From NCBI GenBank assembly GCA_964549335.1, contig CAZJUQ010000011.1, forward strand, positions 1 to 64,000: a DNA stretch of 64,000 nt, in the 5' to 3' direction. Below are positions 8,196 through 16,252 of this stretch, piece after piece. Every line of letters starts with the position of its first letter. The stretch's first letter is position 1. Under the pieces are notes generated by a model. It did no database searches. It saw nothing but the letters and a program-made list of their open reading frames with translations, and was not told the origin of the DNA. The DNA comes from Sulfidibacterium sp964549335. GTDB lineage: Bacteria > Bacteroidota > Bacteroidia > Bacteroidales > F082. The translations under genes were made by a program, and so were the position numbers.

Positions 8196-9224
8196 TTAAT
8201 CTTCCATTCCAAAGCACACTCCCAGTCCTTTTGCTTTTTTGAGCAGCGAATGGTTTTGGGGCACCAGCCGGAGTTTGCCGCCAACTTCCGAAAGAGGGAT
8301 ATCGCTTATTGTTTCGCCCTCTTTTTTAACCATTTTGCCGTAATCGCCTGCTGCAATAAGGTCGACGGCATAAGCGCCGTAGCTTGTTGCCAGCAATCTG
8401 TCCATGGGAGAGGGACTTCCTCCCCGTTGTATATATCCGAGAATGGTTTTACGGGTTTCTATTCCCACACCGTCCTCGATTTTTTGTGCTATGTACGATG
8501 CCGCCGATGTTTTTTTGGGTTTGTCGATGCCTTCGGCAACCACCACAATGGAGTACGGTTTTCCCGATTTAACCCGTTTTTTAAGGTAATGGTTAATGGT
8601 TTTCATGTCGTATTTTATTTCGGGAATAAGAATGACGTCGCCACCTCCTGCCATGCCGGCATATAGTGCCAGCCAGCCGGCATGGTGTCCCATAATCTCT
8701 ATTACCATGATGCGTTTGTGCGAGTTTGCAGTGGTGTGAAGCCTGTCGATGGCGTCGGTGGCAATGATAAGTGCCGAGTCGAAGCCGAAAGTTTGGTCGG
8801 TACCCCAAACGTCGTTGTCGATGGTTTTGGGTATGCCTATTACGTTTAATCCTTCGTTGGCAAGCAGTGCGGCGGTACGCATGGTGCCGTTGCCTCCTAT
8901 GCAGACAATACAATCGAAACCCTGTTCGTCGTAATGTTCTTTTATGAGTTTGGGTTTGTCAACGGAAAGGTATCCGTTTTTTTTAAAGGGTTTTTCGCGT
9001 GAGGTTCCCAGTATGGTGCCTCCCAGTGTTAATATTCCCGAAAGCGACGGTTCGTCCAAAGGCACGAACTCCTTGTTAATCAAACCGAGAAACCCCGATG
9101 ATATTCCCACGACCTCCATGTCGTATTTGGCAATAGCGGTTTTGCCCACGCCTCTTATGGCGGCATTCAAGCCCGGACAGTCGCCGCCCGCGGTTAATAT
9201 CCCTATTTTTTTCCTTTTGCCCAT
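8196..9224 (-). CDS. pfkA: 6-phosphofructokinase (probably ATP-dependent)
   Basis: Phosphorylates fructose 6-phosphate in glycolysis. The 342-residue protein has the nucleotide loop GGDCPGLNAAIR (from residue 13), GGNGT with Gly at 113, and the catalytic loop PKTIDND with Lys at 133. In this family Asp at the first of these sites with Lys at the second marks pyrophosphate enzymes, while Gly at both marks classic ATP enzymes. The Gly/Lys mix seen here is known from group III ATP-dependent enzymes such as that of Streptomyces, so ATP use is likelier but not certain. The gene is upstream of the two-domain glycosyltransferase on the same strand, 119 bases away. The 5' region is the long divergent gap to 9703. 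Confidence 0.9.
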   Translation of the reverse strand: MGKRKKIGILTAGGDCPGLNAAIRGVGKTAIAKYDMEVVGISSGFLGLINKEFVPLDEPSLSGILTLGGTILGTSREKPFKKNGYLSVDKPKLIKEHYDEQGFDCIVCIGGNGTMRTAALLANEGLNVIGIPKTIDNDVWGTDQTFGFDSALIIATDAIDRLHTTANSHKRIMVIEIMGHHAGWLALYAGMAGGGDVILIPEIKYDMKTINHYLKKRVKSGKPYSIVVVAEGIDKPKKTSAASYIAQKIEDGVGIETRKTILGYIQRGGSPSPMDRLLATSYGAYAVDLIAAGDYGKMVKKEGETISDIPLSEVGGKLRLVPQNHSLLKKAKGLGVCFGMED

Positions 9225-9703
9225 TTCGTTTTTTTATATGGTTTTTAATATATGCATTCCGTATATATCCCGTTATCGACGGTGAGTATGTGAGGTGTTG
9301 AGCCTCTTGAAACGGCTAACTATCAATTTGCCATATGGTCTGTTCATGACATTTTGGTTTTAACGTTTATTGCTCATTGCTTTTATTGCAATGTGGTGCT
9401 TTCGTGTTTTGTTTTCTCCTACAACTTGTTGATAAGAGTTTTAAAAAGTTAACACATTTATCATAGTTTAATTAGTAATGGTTTACACCAATATTAATCT
9501 TTTCTTTTAATATCACCGAACGTTTACTGCAAATTTACCAATTTTAAGTTAAGAACTAAGGTTCAATATCAAATAATATCAAATATTCCTTTAATAAATC
9601 TGTAAAAGTTGGTTTTGACCTTATCTTTTGGCCGCACCCCTTTAATTTTTTCGTAATTACCCCTAAAAGTTCTAATTTTGTAACATCAATACAAAACCGG
9701 CTT
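9225..9703. other. Divergent intergenic region (pfkA / symporter), no gene
   Basis: These 479 AT-rich bases separate the minus-strand pfkA from the plus-strand symporter and contain no convincing open frame, hairpin terminator or RNA. The symporter has a -7 box at 9673-9680. A TAAATTTG -7-like box on the minus strand (complement of 9530-9537) could serve pfkA, although it would leave a long leader of over 290 bases. Confidence 0.6.
9673..9680 (+). promoter_or_regulatory. Bacteroidota -7 box (TAATTTTG) for the symporter
   Basis: A perfect match to the TAnnTTTG consensus used by the primary sigma factor of Bacteroidota, 23 bases before the ATG at 9704. I see no clear -33 TTTG at the expected distance. 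Confidence 0.5.
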
Positions 9704-11011
9704 ATGGCAAAAAAAATTAAACTTGCTTTCCATTGGAAGATATTAATTGGAATGGCTTTGGGGATTATTTGGGGTCTTGTGGCGGTAAACAGGGGCTGGA
9801 TTGAGTTTACCTCTTTTTACATAAAACCGTGGGGGACTGTTTTTATCAATCTGTTGAAATTGATAGCAGTACCGCTGATAATAGTGTCACTCATCAGTGG
9901 TGTCAGTAATCTTACCGATGTTTCGAAACTGTCGAAAATAGGTTTGAAAACAATTTCGTTATACATACTCACCACCGTAATAGCCATCACCATAGGTTTG
10001 ATTATTGTTAATATTACCCGTCCCGGTAAAGTTTTTCCCGAAGAGAAAGCCCGGGAGTTTGAGCGGAAATTTTCGCAGAGTGTAAAGGAAAAAGAGTCGA
10101 AAGCTTTGGAGTTGAAAGAGGTTTCGCCCTTAAAACCGTTGGTTGACATTGTGCCTTCAAACATTTTCGATTCAATGACCGACAACACCAAGATGTTGCA
10201 GGTTATATTTTTTGCCATTTTGTTCGGAATAGGGATGGTTATGCTTCCCGCCGAAAAGGTAAAACCGGTAAAAGAGTTTATTGACGGGTTAAACGAAGTG
10301 GTTTTAAAAATGATAGATATTATCATGAGGATGGCTCCTTTTGGTGTATTTGCATTGCTTGCCGCATTAATTACCGACGTGGCGGGCGACAACCCCAAAG
10401 ACACGGTTTCATTGTTTGCTGCTCTCGGATTGTATGCCGTAACCGTTGTGGCGGGTCTGTTGGTAATGATATTCGTTGTATATCCCTTGTTTATTTCCTT
10501 TTTCACAAAAATAAAATTACCGAAATTTTTCCGTGCGGTATCGCCGGTGCAATTGTTGGCTTTTTCAACAAGTTCCAGTGCCGCCACACTGCCTTTTACC
10601 ATGGAGACCGCCGAAGAGAAGTTGGGAATATCGAAAGAGACGGCAAGTTTTGTACTGCCGCTGGGCGCAACAATAAATATGGACGGAACAAGTTTGTACC
10701 AGGCGGTGGCAGCGGTTTTCCTTGCACAGGTTTACGGCATGGATTTGACGTTGGCTCAGCAGCTTACCATTATCGTTACGGCAACTTTGGCTTCAATAGG
10801 TTCGGCTGCCGTGCCGGGAGCAGGTATGGTTATGCTGGTTATTGTGCTTACTGCCGTTGGTATCCCTACCGAAGGAATTGCTCTCATCTTTGCCGTCGAT
10901 CGTCCTTTGGATATGATGCGTACAGCCGTAAACGTTACCGGTGATACTACCATTTCGAGTATTGTTGCCACCGGTGCAAAACAGATTGATTTGAATGTGG
11001 CAAACCGATAA
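9704..11011 (+). CDS. Dicarboxylate/amino acid:cation symporter (DAACS family)
   Basis: A 435-residue inner-membrane transporter of the GltP/DctA family, which takes up glutamate, aspartate or C4-dicarboxylates with Na+ or H+. Family marks are the serine-rich re-entrant loop STSSSAATLPFTM and the NMDGTSLYQ motif, both in the C-terminal half, plus APFGVFALL and FAVDRPLDMMRT near the substrate site. The loop between the early helices (around residues 105-140) is long and charged. The gene precedes the aspartase and asparaginase genes by 165 bases, so aspartate, glutamate or fumarate uptake is the likely role. A -7 box lies just upstream. Confidence 0.9.
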   Translation: MAKKIKLAFHWKILIGMALGIIWGLVAVNRGWIEFTSFYIKPWGTVFINLLKLIAVPLIIVSLISGVSNLTDVSKLSKIGLKTISLYILTTVIAITIGLIIVNITRPGKVFPEEKAREFERKFSQSVKEKESKALELKEVSPLKPLVDIVPSNIFDSMTDNTKMLQVIFFAILFGIGMVMLPAEKVKPVKEFIDGLNEVVLKMIDIIMRMAPFGVFALLAALITDVAGDNPKDTVSLFAALGLYAVTVVAGLLVMIFVVYPLFISFFTKIKLPKFFRAVSPVQLLAFSTSSSAATLPFTMETAEEKLGISKETASFVLPLGATINMDGTSLYQAVAAVFLAQVYGMDLTLAQQLTIIVTATLASIGSAAVPGAGMVMLVIVLTAVGIPTEGIALIFAVDRPLDMMRTAVNVTGDTTISSIVATGAKQIDLNVANR

Positions 11012-11176
11012 TACGCCTTAAAACATATATATCCGAATTTTATATGAGCTGTTTTTCAGCGTTTTGCAATTAAAATATTTTTTGTATATTCGTAAAATAT
11101 TTAACGGTTTTCCCATTTGGCATTCATCAGACAATGCTTTTAGGTCCGTAATTAATCACAAAAAAATATTAGTGTT

Positions 11177-12664
11177 ATGAAATCAAAAACATTTTTCATG
11201 GTCTTGTTATCTCTATTATGGGTAACAATACCTTTCAAAATTATCAACTCTCAGGAATACCGTACCGAAACCGATTTGCTCGGTGACGTAAAAGTACCTT
11301 CGGATGCATATTACGGAGCACAAGCCTCAAGGGCTATGGAGAATTTTCAAATTTCGGGACAATACACAAACGATTACCCCGATTTTTTAAAAGCATGGGG
11401 TATGGTGAAACTTGCCGCCGCCCGCGCCAATACCGATGCCGGCAAAATGAAACCCGGAATGCTGAAAATGATAGAGCCGGCATGCCGCGATTTGATTGAC
11501 GGAAAATATCTTGACCAGTTTAAAATAGACCTCTATCAAGGTGGTGCTGGAACATCGACAAACATGGCGGCAAACGAGATTATCGCCAACCTGGCACTGG
11601 AGAAAGCAGGTTACAAAAAGGGCGATTACAAAAAAATTGCTCCTACCGATCAGATTAACATGTCGCAATCGACCAACGACTCTTATCCTACCGCCCTCAA
11701 ACTCACAATGCTTTTACAAAACGACCGTTTGGAAAAAGAACTCGAACTTTTGATAAAATCGTTTGAAAAATTGGGTAAAAAGTATCTTGATGTTGTAAAA
11801 ATGGGGCGTACCGAATTGCAGGATGCAGTACCCATGACGGTGGGACAAGAGTTTTATTCATATGCTGCAATGTTGGATTGGGAACTGGAAAATCTGAGAT
11901 CGGCAAAAAAATCGTTAATGGTACTCAATATGGGAGGTACCGCAATAGGCACTGGACTGAATACCCCCGAAGGTTACGACAAATATGTTATTAAACATTT
12001 GAAAGAGATTTCGGGTTACGATTTTAAAAATGCAGGAGATATGATTGCCGCCACTTCAAGTTTACACTCGTTTGTTGTATATTCTTCGGCGCTAAAAACT
12101 CTTGCCACCACCTTGTCGAAAATATCAAACGACCTTATCATTCTTTCGTCGGGACCCAGGAACGGCATCTTTGAGATAAATTTGCCTCCGCGTCAACCCG
12201 GTTCTTCCATTATGCCGGGCAAGGTAAATCCCGTAATTCCCGAACTTATGGCTTTGATAAGCTACCGTGTTATGGGCAACGACGTTACCGTAAATATTGC
12301 CGCGTCGGACGGCGATTTGCAACTGAACGCCTACGAACCCGTTGTGGGACTAACTATTTTCGAATCGCAAAAAATACTTGCAAACGGCATGAAAACTTTG
12401 CGCGAACAATGTGTTGACGGCATCACCATAAACGAAGATGTTGATAAACATAATATTGAAACCACAATAGGTATTGTTACCGCCTTAAATCCCGTCCTCG
12501 GTCATCATACGGGCGACCAACTTGCAAAAGAGGCAAAAGAGACGGGCAAAGGAATTTTGGAACTGGTTAGAGAGAAAAAACTTCTTTCCGAGGAACAGAT
12601 TAAGGAACTTCTATCGCCCAAAAACATGACGGGACTCGACAAGTCGAAATACGAAAACAGATAA
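11177..12664 (+). CDS. aspA: Aspartate ammonia-lyase with predicted signal peptide
   Basis: Catalyses reversible deamination of L-aspartate to fumarate and ammonia. Alignment by eye to E. coli AspA is strong throughout: TETDLLGDVKVPSDAYYG, YQGGAGTSTNMAANE, QSTNDSYPTALK, GRTELQDAVPMTVGQEF and the catalytic loop GSSIMPGKVNP at residues 342-352. The LQDAVPMT wording favours aspartase over class II fumarase. The oddity is the first 26 residues: a lysine-bearing start, a hydrophobic run (FFMVLLSLLWVTIPF) and a Ser-Gln boundary, which look like an export signal that cytoplasmic aspartases lack. The next gene is an exported asparaginase 29 bases on, so a periplasmic two-step pathway is plausible. 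Localisation is inferred. Confidence 0.9.
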   Translation: MKSKTFFMVLLSLLWVTIPFKIINSQEYRTETDLLGDVKVPSDAYYGAQASRAMENFQISGQYTNDYPDFLKAWGMVKLAAARANTDAGKMKPGMLKMIEPACRDLIDGKYLDQFKIDLYQGGAGTSTNMAANEIIANLALEKAGYKKGDYKKIAPTDQINMSQSTNDSYPTALKLTMLLQNDRLEKELELLIKSFEKLGKKYLDVVKMGRTELQDAVPMTVGQEFYSYAAMLDWELENLRSAKKSLMVLNMGGTAIGTGLNTPEGYDKYVIKHLKEISGYDFKNAGDMIAATSSLHSFVVYSSALKTLATTLSKISNDLIILSSGPRNGIFEINLPPRQPGSSIMPGKVNPVIPELMALISYRVMGNDVTVNIAASDGDLQLNAYEPVVGLTIFESQKILANGMKTLREQCVDGITINEDVDKHNIETTIGIVTALNPVLGHHTGDQLAKEAKETGKGILELVREKKLLSEEQIKELLSPKNMTGLDKSKYENR

Positions 12665-12693
12665 TCAAATTACATAACTTAAAATATAAAATT

Positions 12694-13779
12694 ATGAAAA
12701 AACATTTTTTTACCAACGGTTTTTTAGTTGTTCTTTTATTGGTAACAACATTTAATAACGGCTTTTCGCAAGAAAAGAAAAACGATTTGCCCAATGTGGT
12801 AATACTTGCCACGGGAGGAACAATAGCCGGAAAGGGCGCCAGCTCAACGGGTTCGGCATACACCTCAGGAAAGGTAACCATTGATGATATGATTGATGCC
12901 GTACCCAACATAAGAAAACTTGCCAACTTAACTGGAGAGCAGATATCCAATGTGGGTTCGCAAGATATGAGTGTGGAAATATGGATTAAACTGGCTAACC
13001 GTATCAACGAATTATTGGAAAAAGGTAATGTTGACGGAATAGTGATAACCCACGGAACCGACACGCAGGAAGAGACCGCCTATTTTCTTAATTTGGTGGT
13101 AAAAAGCGATAAACCGGTAGTGTTGACGGGGTCGATGCGTCCCTCGACGGCTTTGAGTGCCGACGGCCCGCTGAACCTTTACAATGCCGTTGCCGTTGCT
13201 GCCGACCCCGACGCAAAAGGTTACGGGGTTATGGTGGTGATGAACGACGAAATTTTTTCGGCACATTCTGTTAAAAAGATGATAACAACACCCGTGCAAA
13301 CTTTTATGGCTCCGCTGCACGGCCTTTTGGGAACGGTAATTTTCGGACAAATAGACCTTTTTCACAAACCTCACGGATTGCACACCGTTAATAGCGAATT
13401 TTCCGTTGACGGAATAGAAAAATTACCCCGTGTTGACATTGTTTATGCTTGTGCCGATATGTCAACCGATTTGATAGACATAATGATAAAAGCCGGAGCA
13501 AAAGGAATTGTGGTTGCAGGTGTGGGCGACGGAAACATGAACCAAGGAACCCTCGAAGCAGCCAAAAGGGCAACCTCAAACGGCGTTCCGGTAATAAGAG
13601 CGGCACGTGTGCCGGTAGGTACGGTATTAATTCACGGAGAGGTTAACGATCAAGAATACGGTACGGTATCGTCGGACGAATTGAGCCCCCAAAAAGCAAG
13701 AATCCTTCTTATGCTTGCACTCAATAAATATAAAAAATTGAGCAGGGAAAAATTACAGCAACTCTTGATAAACTATTAA
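12694..13779 (+). CDS. ansB: Type II (periplasmic) L-asparaginase
   Basis: Hydrolyses L-asparagine to aspartate and ammonia. The 361-residue precursor begins with a clear signal peptide (MKKHFF, then a hydrophobic core ending GFSQ at residue 26). The mature part has the N-terminal nucleophile motif TGGTIAG with Thr43 and the second motif HGTDTQEET at 121-129, plus LTGSMRP. A signal peptide together with these two threonine motifs is typical of high-affinity type II enzymes. It sits 29 bases after aspA and 13 bases before the porin-like gene, so the three are very likely co-transcribed and supply aspartate to the preceding lyase. Confidence 0.93.
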   Translation: MKKHFFTNGFLVVLLLVTTFNNGFSQEKKNDLPNVVILATGGTIAGKGASSTGSAYTSGKVTIDDMIDAVPNIRKLANLTGEQISNVGSQDMSVEIWIKLANRINELLEKGNVDGIVITHGTDTQEETAYFLNLVVKSDKPVVLTGSMRPSTALSADGPLNLYNAVAVAADPDAKGYGVMVVMNDEIFSAHSVKKMITTPVQTFMAPLHGLLGTVIFGQIDLFHKPHGLHTVNSEFSVDGIEKLPRVDIVYACADMSTDLIDIMIKAGAKGIVVAGVGDGNMNQGTLEAAKRATSNGVPVIRAARVPVGTVLIHGEVNDQEYGTVSSDELSPQKARILLMLALNKYKKLSREKLQQLLINY

Positions 13780-13780
13780 A

Positions 13781-13786
13781 AGGAGG
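13781..13786 (+). promoter_or_regulatory. Strong Shine-Dalgarno (AGGAGG) for the porin-like gene
   Basis: AGGAGG sits six bases before the ATG at 13793. Most genes in this window have only A-rich leaders, so a full Shine-Dalgarno stands out and may give the outer-membrane protein higher expression than its operon neighbours. Confidence 0.6.
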
Positions 13787-13792
13787 TTAATT

Positions 13793-14992
13793 ATGAAAAT
13801 GAGATTACTTTTTGTTGCAGCTTTTGCATTTGGAATTGTTGCAACGGGATTTTCACAAATAAAACAGGCTGACACGGCAACACATTACAGAACAATAATT
13901 CCCACCGAAAAACAAAAGCGGTTGTCGAACATCGATTTTATAGCAAACCAACAGTATCAGTTTCGCAGCGATATTAACGACGGCGATTACATTGGTTCCA
14001 AATTTAAAATGGAACAATTCAGAATGGAGATACGCGGCTGGATTAGCGACAGGGTATTCTTCCGTTTTCGCCACCGCTACACCAGCCCTTTCGAACCCCA
14101 GTCGGTTGATAAAATAATAAAGGGTATCGATATGGCTTACCTTACCCTGAAACTGGGAAATAACGACAAGTGGGATATTACACTGGGAAAATTTTGTGTC
14201 GATTGGGGAGGTATTGAGTTCGACCTGAACCCCATAGACATATACGAGTATTCCGATATAATAGAACAAGCCGATAACTTTTTGTCGGGTGTGGGTGTTA
14301 AATACAATGTGAACAAATCGAATTATATAGGTCTTCAGGTTTATAACTCGCGAACACAAACCTTCGATGAGCTATACGGAAACGACACTATTATCGGCGG
14401 TGCCGGAATAACAATGTCGAAAGCGCCTTTGGGTGTTGTTGTAACATGGCGCGGCAGTTTGTGGAACGGGTTGGTAAATACGCTTTGGAGTTATTCGCTT
14501 ACCAACGAGGCTTCGGGAATATTTAAAAATTATGCCGCTTTCGGTCAACAACTCAACTTGAACAATCTGAAAATAGCATACGATTTTAAAATTAGTTTTG
14601 AAGACCTCGACAGAACCGGGATAATCAGCAAAGAGATACCGCGCGACCAATTCGGCTATGTGCTGCGCGACACAAAATATATGAGCCATTGGGTTAGAAT
14701 AGATTATGCCTTCCATAAAAAATGGCACCTCTGTTTCGACGGCTTTATCGACTATGCCGACTGGTTGGGCGACGAAGACCCCGCCAAAACCGAAAACAGA
14801 ATCAGAACGGCATACAGTTTTATTCCCACAGTTGAATTTTATCCTTGGGACGATGTAAACATTAAATTTTTTGCCGGTTATGTGGGAAGGATTTTCAAAT
14901 ATTCCGATTATGCCAAATCGAAAATAAACGTGAAAGATTATAATACCGGTCGTATTATGATAGGTTTGATTTCACCGTTGAAATTTTTGTAA
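13793..14992 (+). CDS. Outer-membrane porin-like beta-barrel protein
   Basis: A 399-residue exported protein: the signal peptide ends GFSQ, and the remainder is a succession of amphipathic strands with many aromatic residues (MEIRGWISDRVFFRFRHRY, WDITLGKFCVDWGG, VEFYPWDDVNIKFFAGYVGR). It resembles the phosphate-selective porin (OprO/OprP) class of barrels used broadly in Bacteroidota. Set between asparaginase and a GltS-type transporter, it probably admits or releases small anionic solutes such as amino acids or fumarate. The last residues do not end in the typical aromatic, so the barrel assignment is moderate. Confidence 0.72.
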   Translation: MKMRLLFVAAFAFGIVATGFSQIKQADTATHYRTIIPTEKQKRLSNIDFIANQQYQFRSDINDGDYIGSKFKMEQFRMEIRGWISDRVFFRFRHRYTSPFEPQSVDKIIKGIDMAYLTLKLGNNDKWDITLGKFCVDWGGIEFDLNPIDIYEYSDIIEQADNFLSGVGVKYNVNKSNYIGLQVYNSRTQTFDELYGNDTIIGGAGITMSKAPLGVVVTWRGSLWNGLVNTLWSYSLTNEASGIFKNYAAFGQQLNLNNLKIAYDFKISFEDLDRTGIISKEIPRDQFGYVLRDTKYMSHWVRIDYAFHKKWHLCFDGFIDYADWLGDEDPAKTENRIRTAYSFIPTVEFYPWDDVNIKFFAGYVGRIFKYSDYAKSKINVKDYNTGRIMIGLISPLKFL

Positions 14993-15005
14993 AACAGAGC
15001 TAAAC

Positions 15006-16208
15006 ATGGAATTGGATTCACGTCAAACAATCATTGTTGCCATTTTGGTGCTTTTTTTGGGAAAGTATCTTAACAACAAGATAAAAGTACTAAGAGAGTA
15101 TAACATTCCGGAACCGGTTACGGGAGGACTTGTTGCCTCCCTCTTTTTCGGTTTGTTGTTCCTTCTTTTTAAGGTAAATATGGTTTTCGATAACCGATAC
15201 AGGGATATATTGTTGATACTCTTTTTCACTTCCATAGGATTGTCAACCGAACTGAAAAGCATTTTAAAAGGGGGAAAACTTTTGTTGATACTTACGGTAT
15301 TGGCAATAGGGTACATTTTTTTACAGAACTACGCAAGTATTTTTTTGTCGGGAATATTCGGTTTGAATCCCTCCACCGGAGTTATTGCCGGTTCGGCGGC
15401 ATTGCAAGGCGGACACGGGAATATTGTGTCGTGGGCTCCTGTGATAAGTGAAAAATTCGGAGTAACCAATGTTATGGAAATAGGGATGATTATGGCAACT
15501 TTCGGTTTGATAATAGGAGGTGTTGTAGGAGGTCCCGTGGCAAAATTTCTAATAAAAAAATATAAACTTAAACCCGGCAACGATGTTGAAAAAGACAAAA
15601 TAACAATAGGTGCCAAATACGGACAAAATCCCGAAATTGACTATAATTCGGCTTTGAAGGTGGTTTTTTTACTCTTTATTTCGGTGGGGTTGGGTATTTA
15701 TTTGCACAACTTTCTCGACTATTTGAACTTCACTTTGCCTATGTTTGCAACCTGTATGCTCGGCGGAGTTATCGTAATAAACATTGTCCCTTTTATTGTC
15801 CCCAAGTTGAGTTGTCCCTCAAAGTCGCCTACACTTGCTTTAACTTCCGAACTGACTTTGGGATTGTTCCTTGCCATGGCAATGATGTCGCTTAAATTTT
15901 GGGAAATAGGAAACGAATCGCTCTTTATTCTGGCAAACATTTTTGTTCAAACGATATTGATTCTGCTGTTTACGGTTTTTGTTGTTTTCAAGTTTCTCGG
16001 CAAAAATTACACGGCCGCCGTTATATCGGCCGGATATATCGGCTCGGCAATGGGTGCCACGCCAACAGCAATGGCAAACATGGCTGCCGTTACCAAAGAG
16101 TACGGCCCGTCGCCGGTAGCTTTTGCCGTAATTCCTATTATGGGTGCATTCATAATTCAGGTTAGTAATGCTTTTGTTATTAACATCATACTTTTTTGGA
16201 TAGGATGA
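15006..16208 (+). CDS. gltS: GltS-family sodium/glutamate symporter
   Basis: A 400-residue polytopic inner-membrane protein of the ESS (GltS) family, importing glutamate with Na+. Visible family features are the pair of pseudo-repeated halves, each with a re-entrant segment: VIAGSAALQGGHGN in the first and YIGSAMGATPTAMANMAAV in the second. EPVTGG near residue 37 is also typical. It follows the porin-like gene by 13 bases. In this operon it could carry glutamate, aspartate or another dicarboxylate; specificity is not decided by sequence. Confidence 0.88.
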   Translation: MELDSRQTIIVAILVLFLGKYLNNKIKVLREYNIPEPVTGGLVASLFFGLLFLLFKVNMVFDNRYRDILLILFFTSIGLSTELKSILKGGKLLLILTVLAIGYIFLQNYASIFLSGIFGLNPSTGVIAGSAALQGGHGNIVSWAPVISEKFGVTNVMEIGMIMATFGLIIGGVVGGPVAKFLIKKYKLKPGNDVEKDKITIGAKYGQNPEIDYNSALKVVFLLFISVGLGIYLHNFLDYLNFTLPMFATCMLGGVIVINIVPFIVPKLSCPSKSPTLALTSELTLGLFLAMAMMSLKFWEIGNESLFILANIFVQTILILLFTVFVVFKFLGKNYTAAVISAGYIGSAMGATPTAMANMAAVTKEYGPSPVAFAVIPIMGAFIIQVSNAFVINIILFWIG

Positions 16209-16252
16209 TTTGATATCTGTTTTGTAAAAATACCGGTTATTGGATTGAAAAT

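Noticed and set aside
11177..12664. Class II fumarase instead of aspartase
   Set aside because: The LQDAVPMTVGQEF segment and the N-terminal DLLGDVKVPSDAYYG follow aspartase wording more closely, and the asparaginase neighbour supports it.
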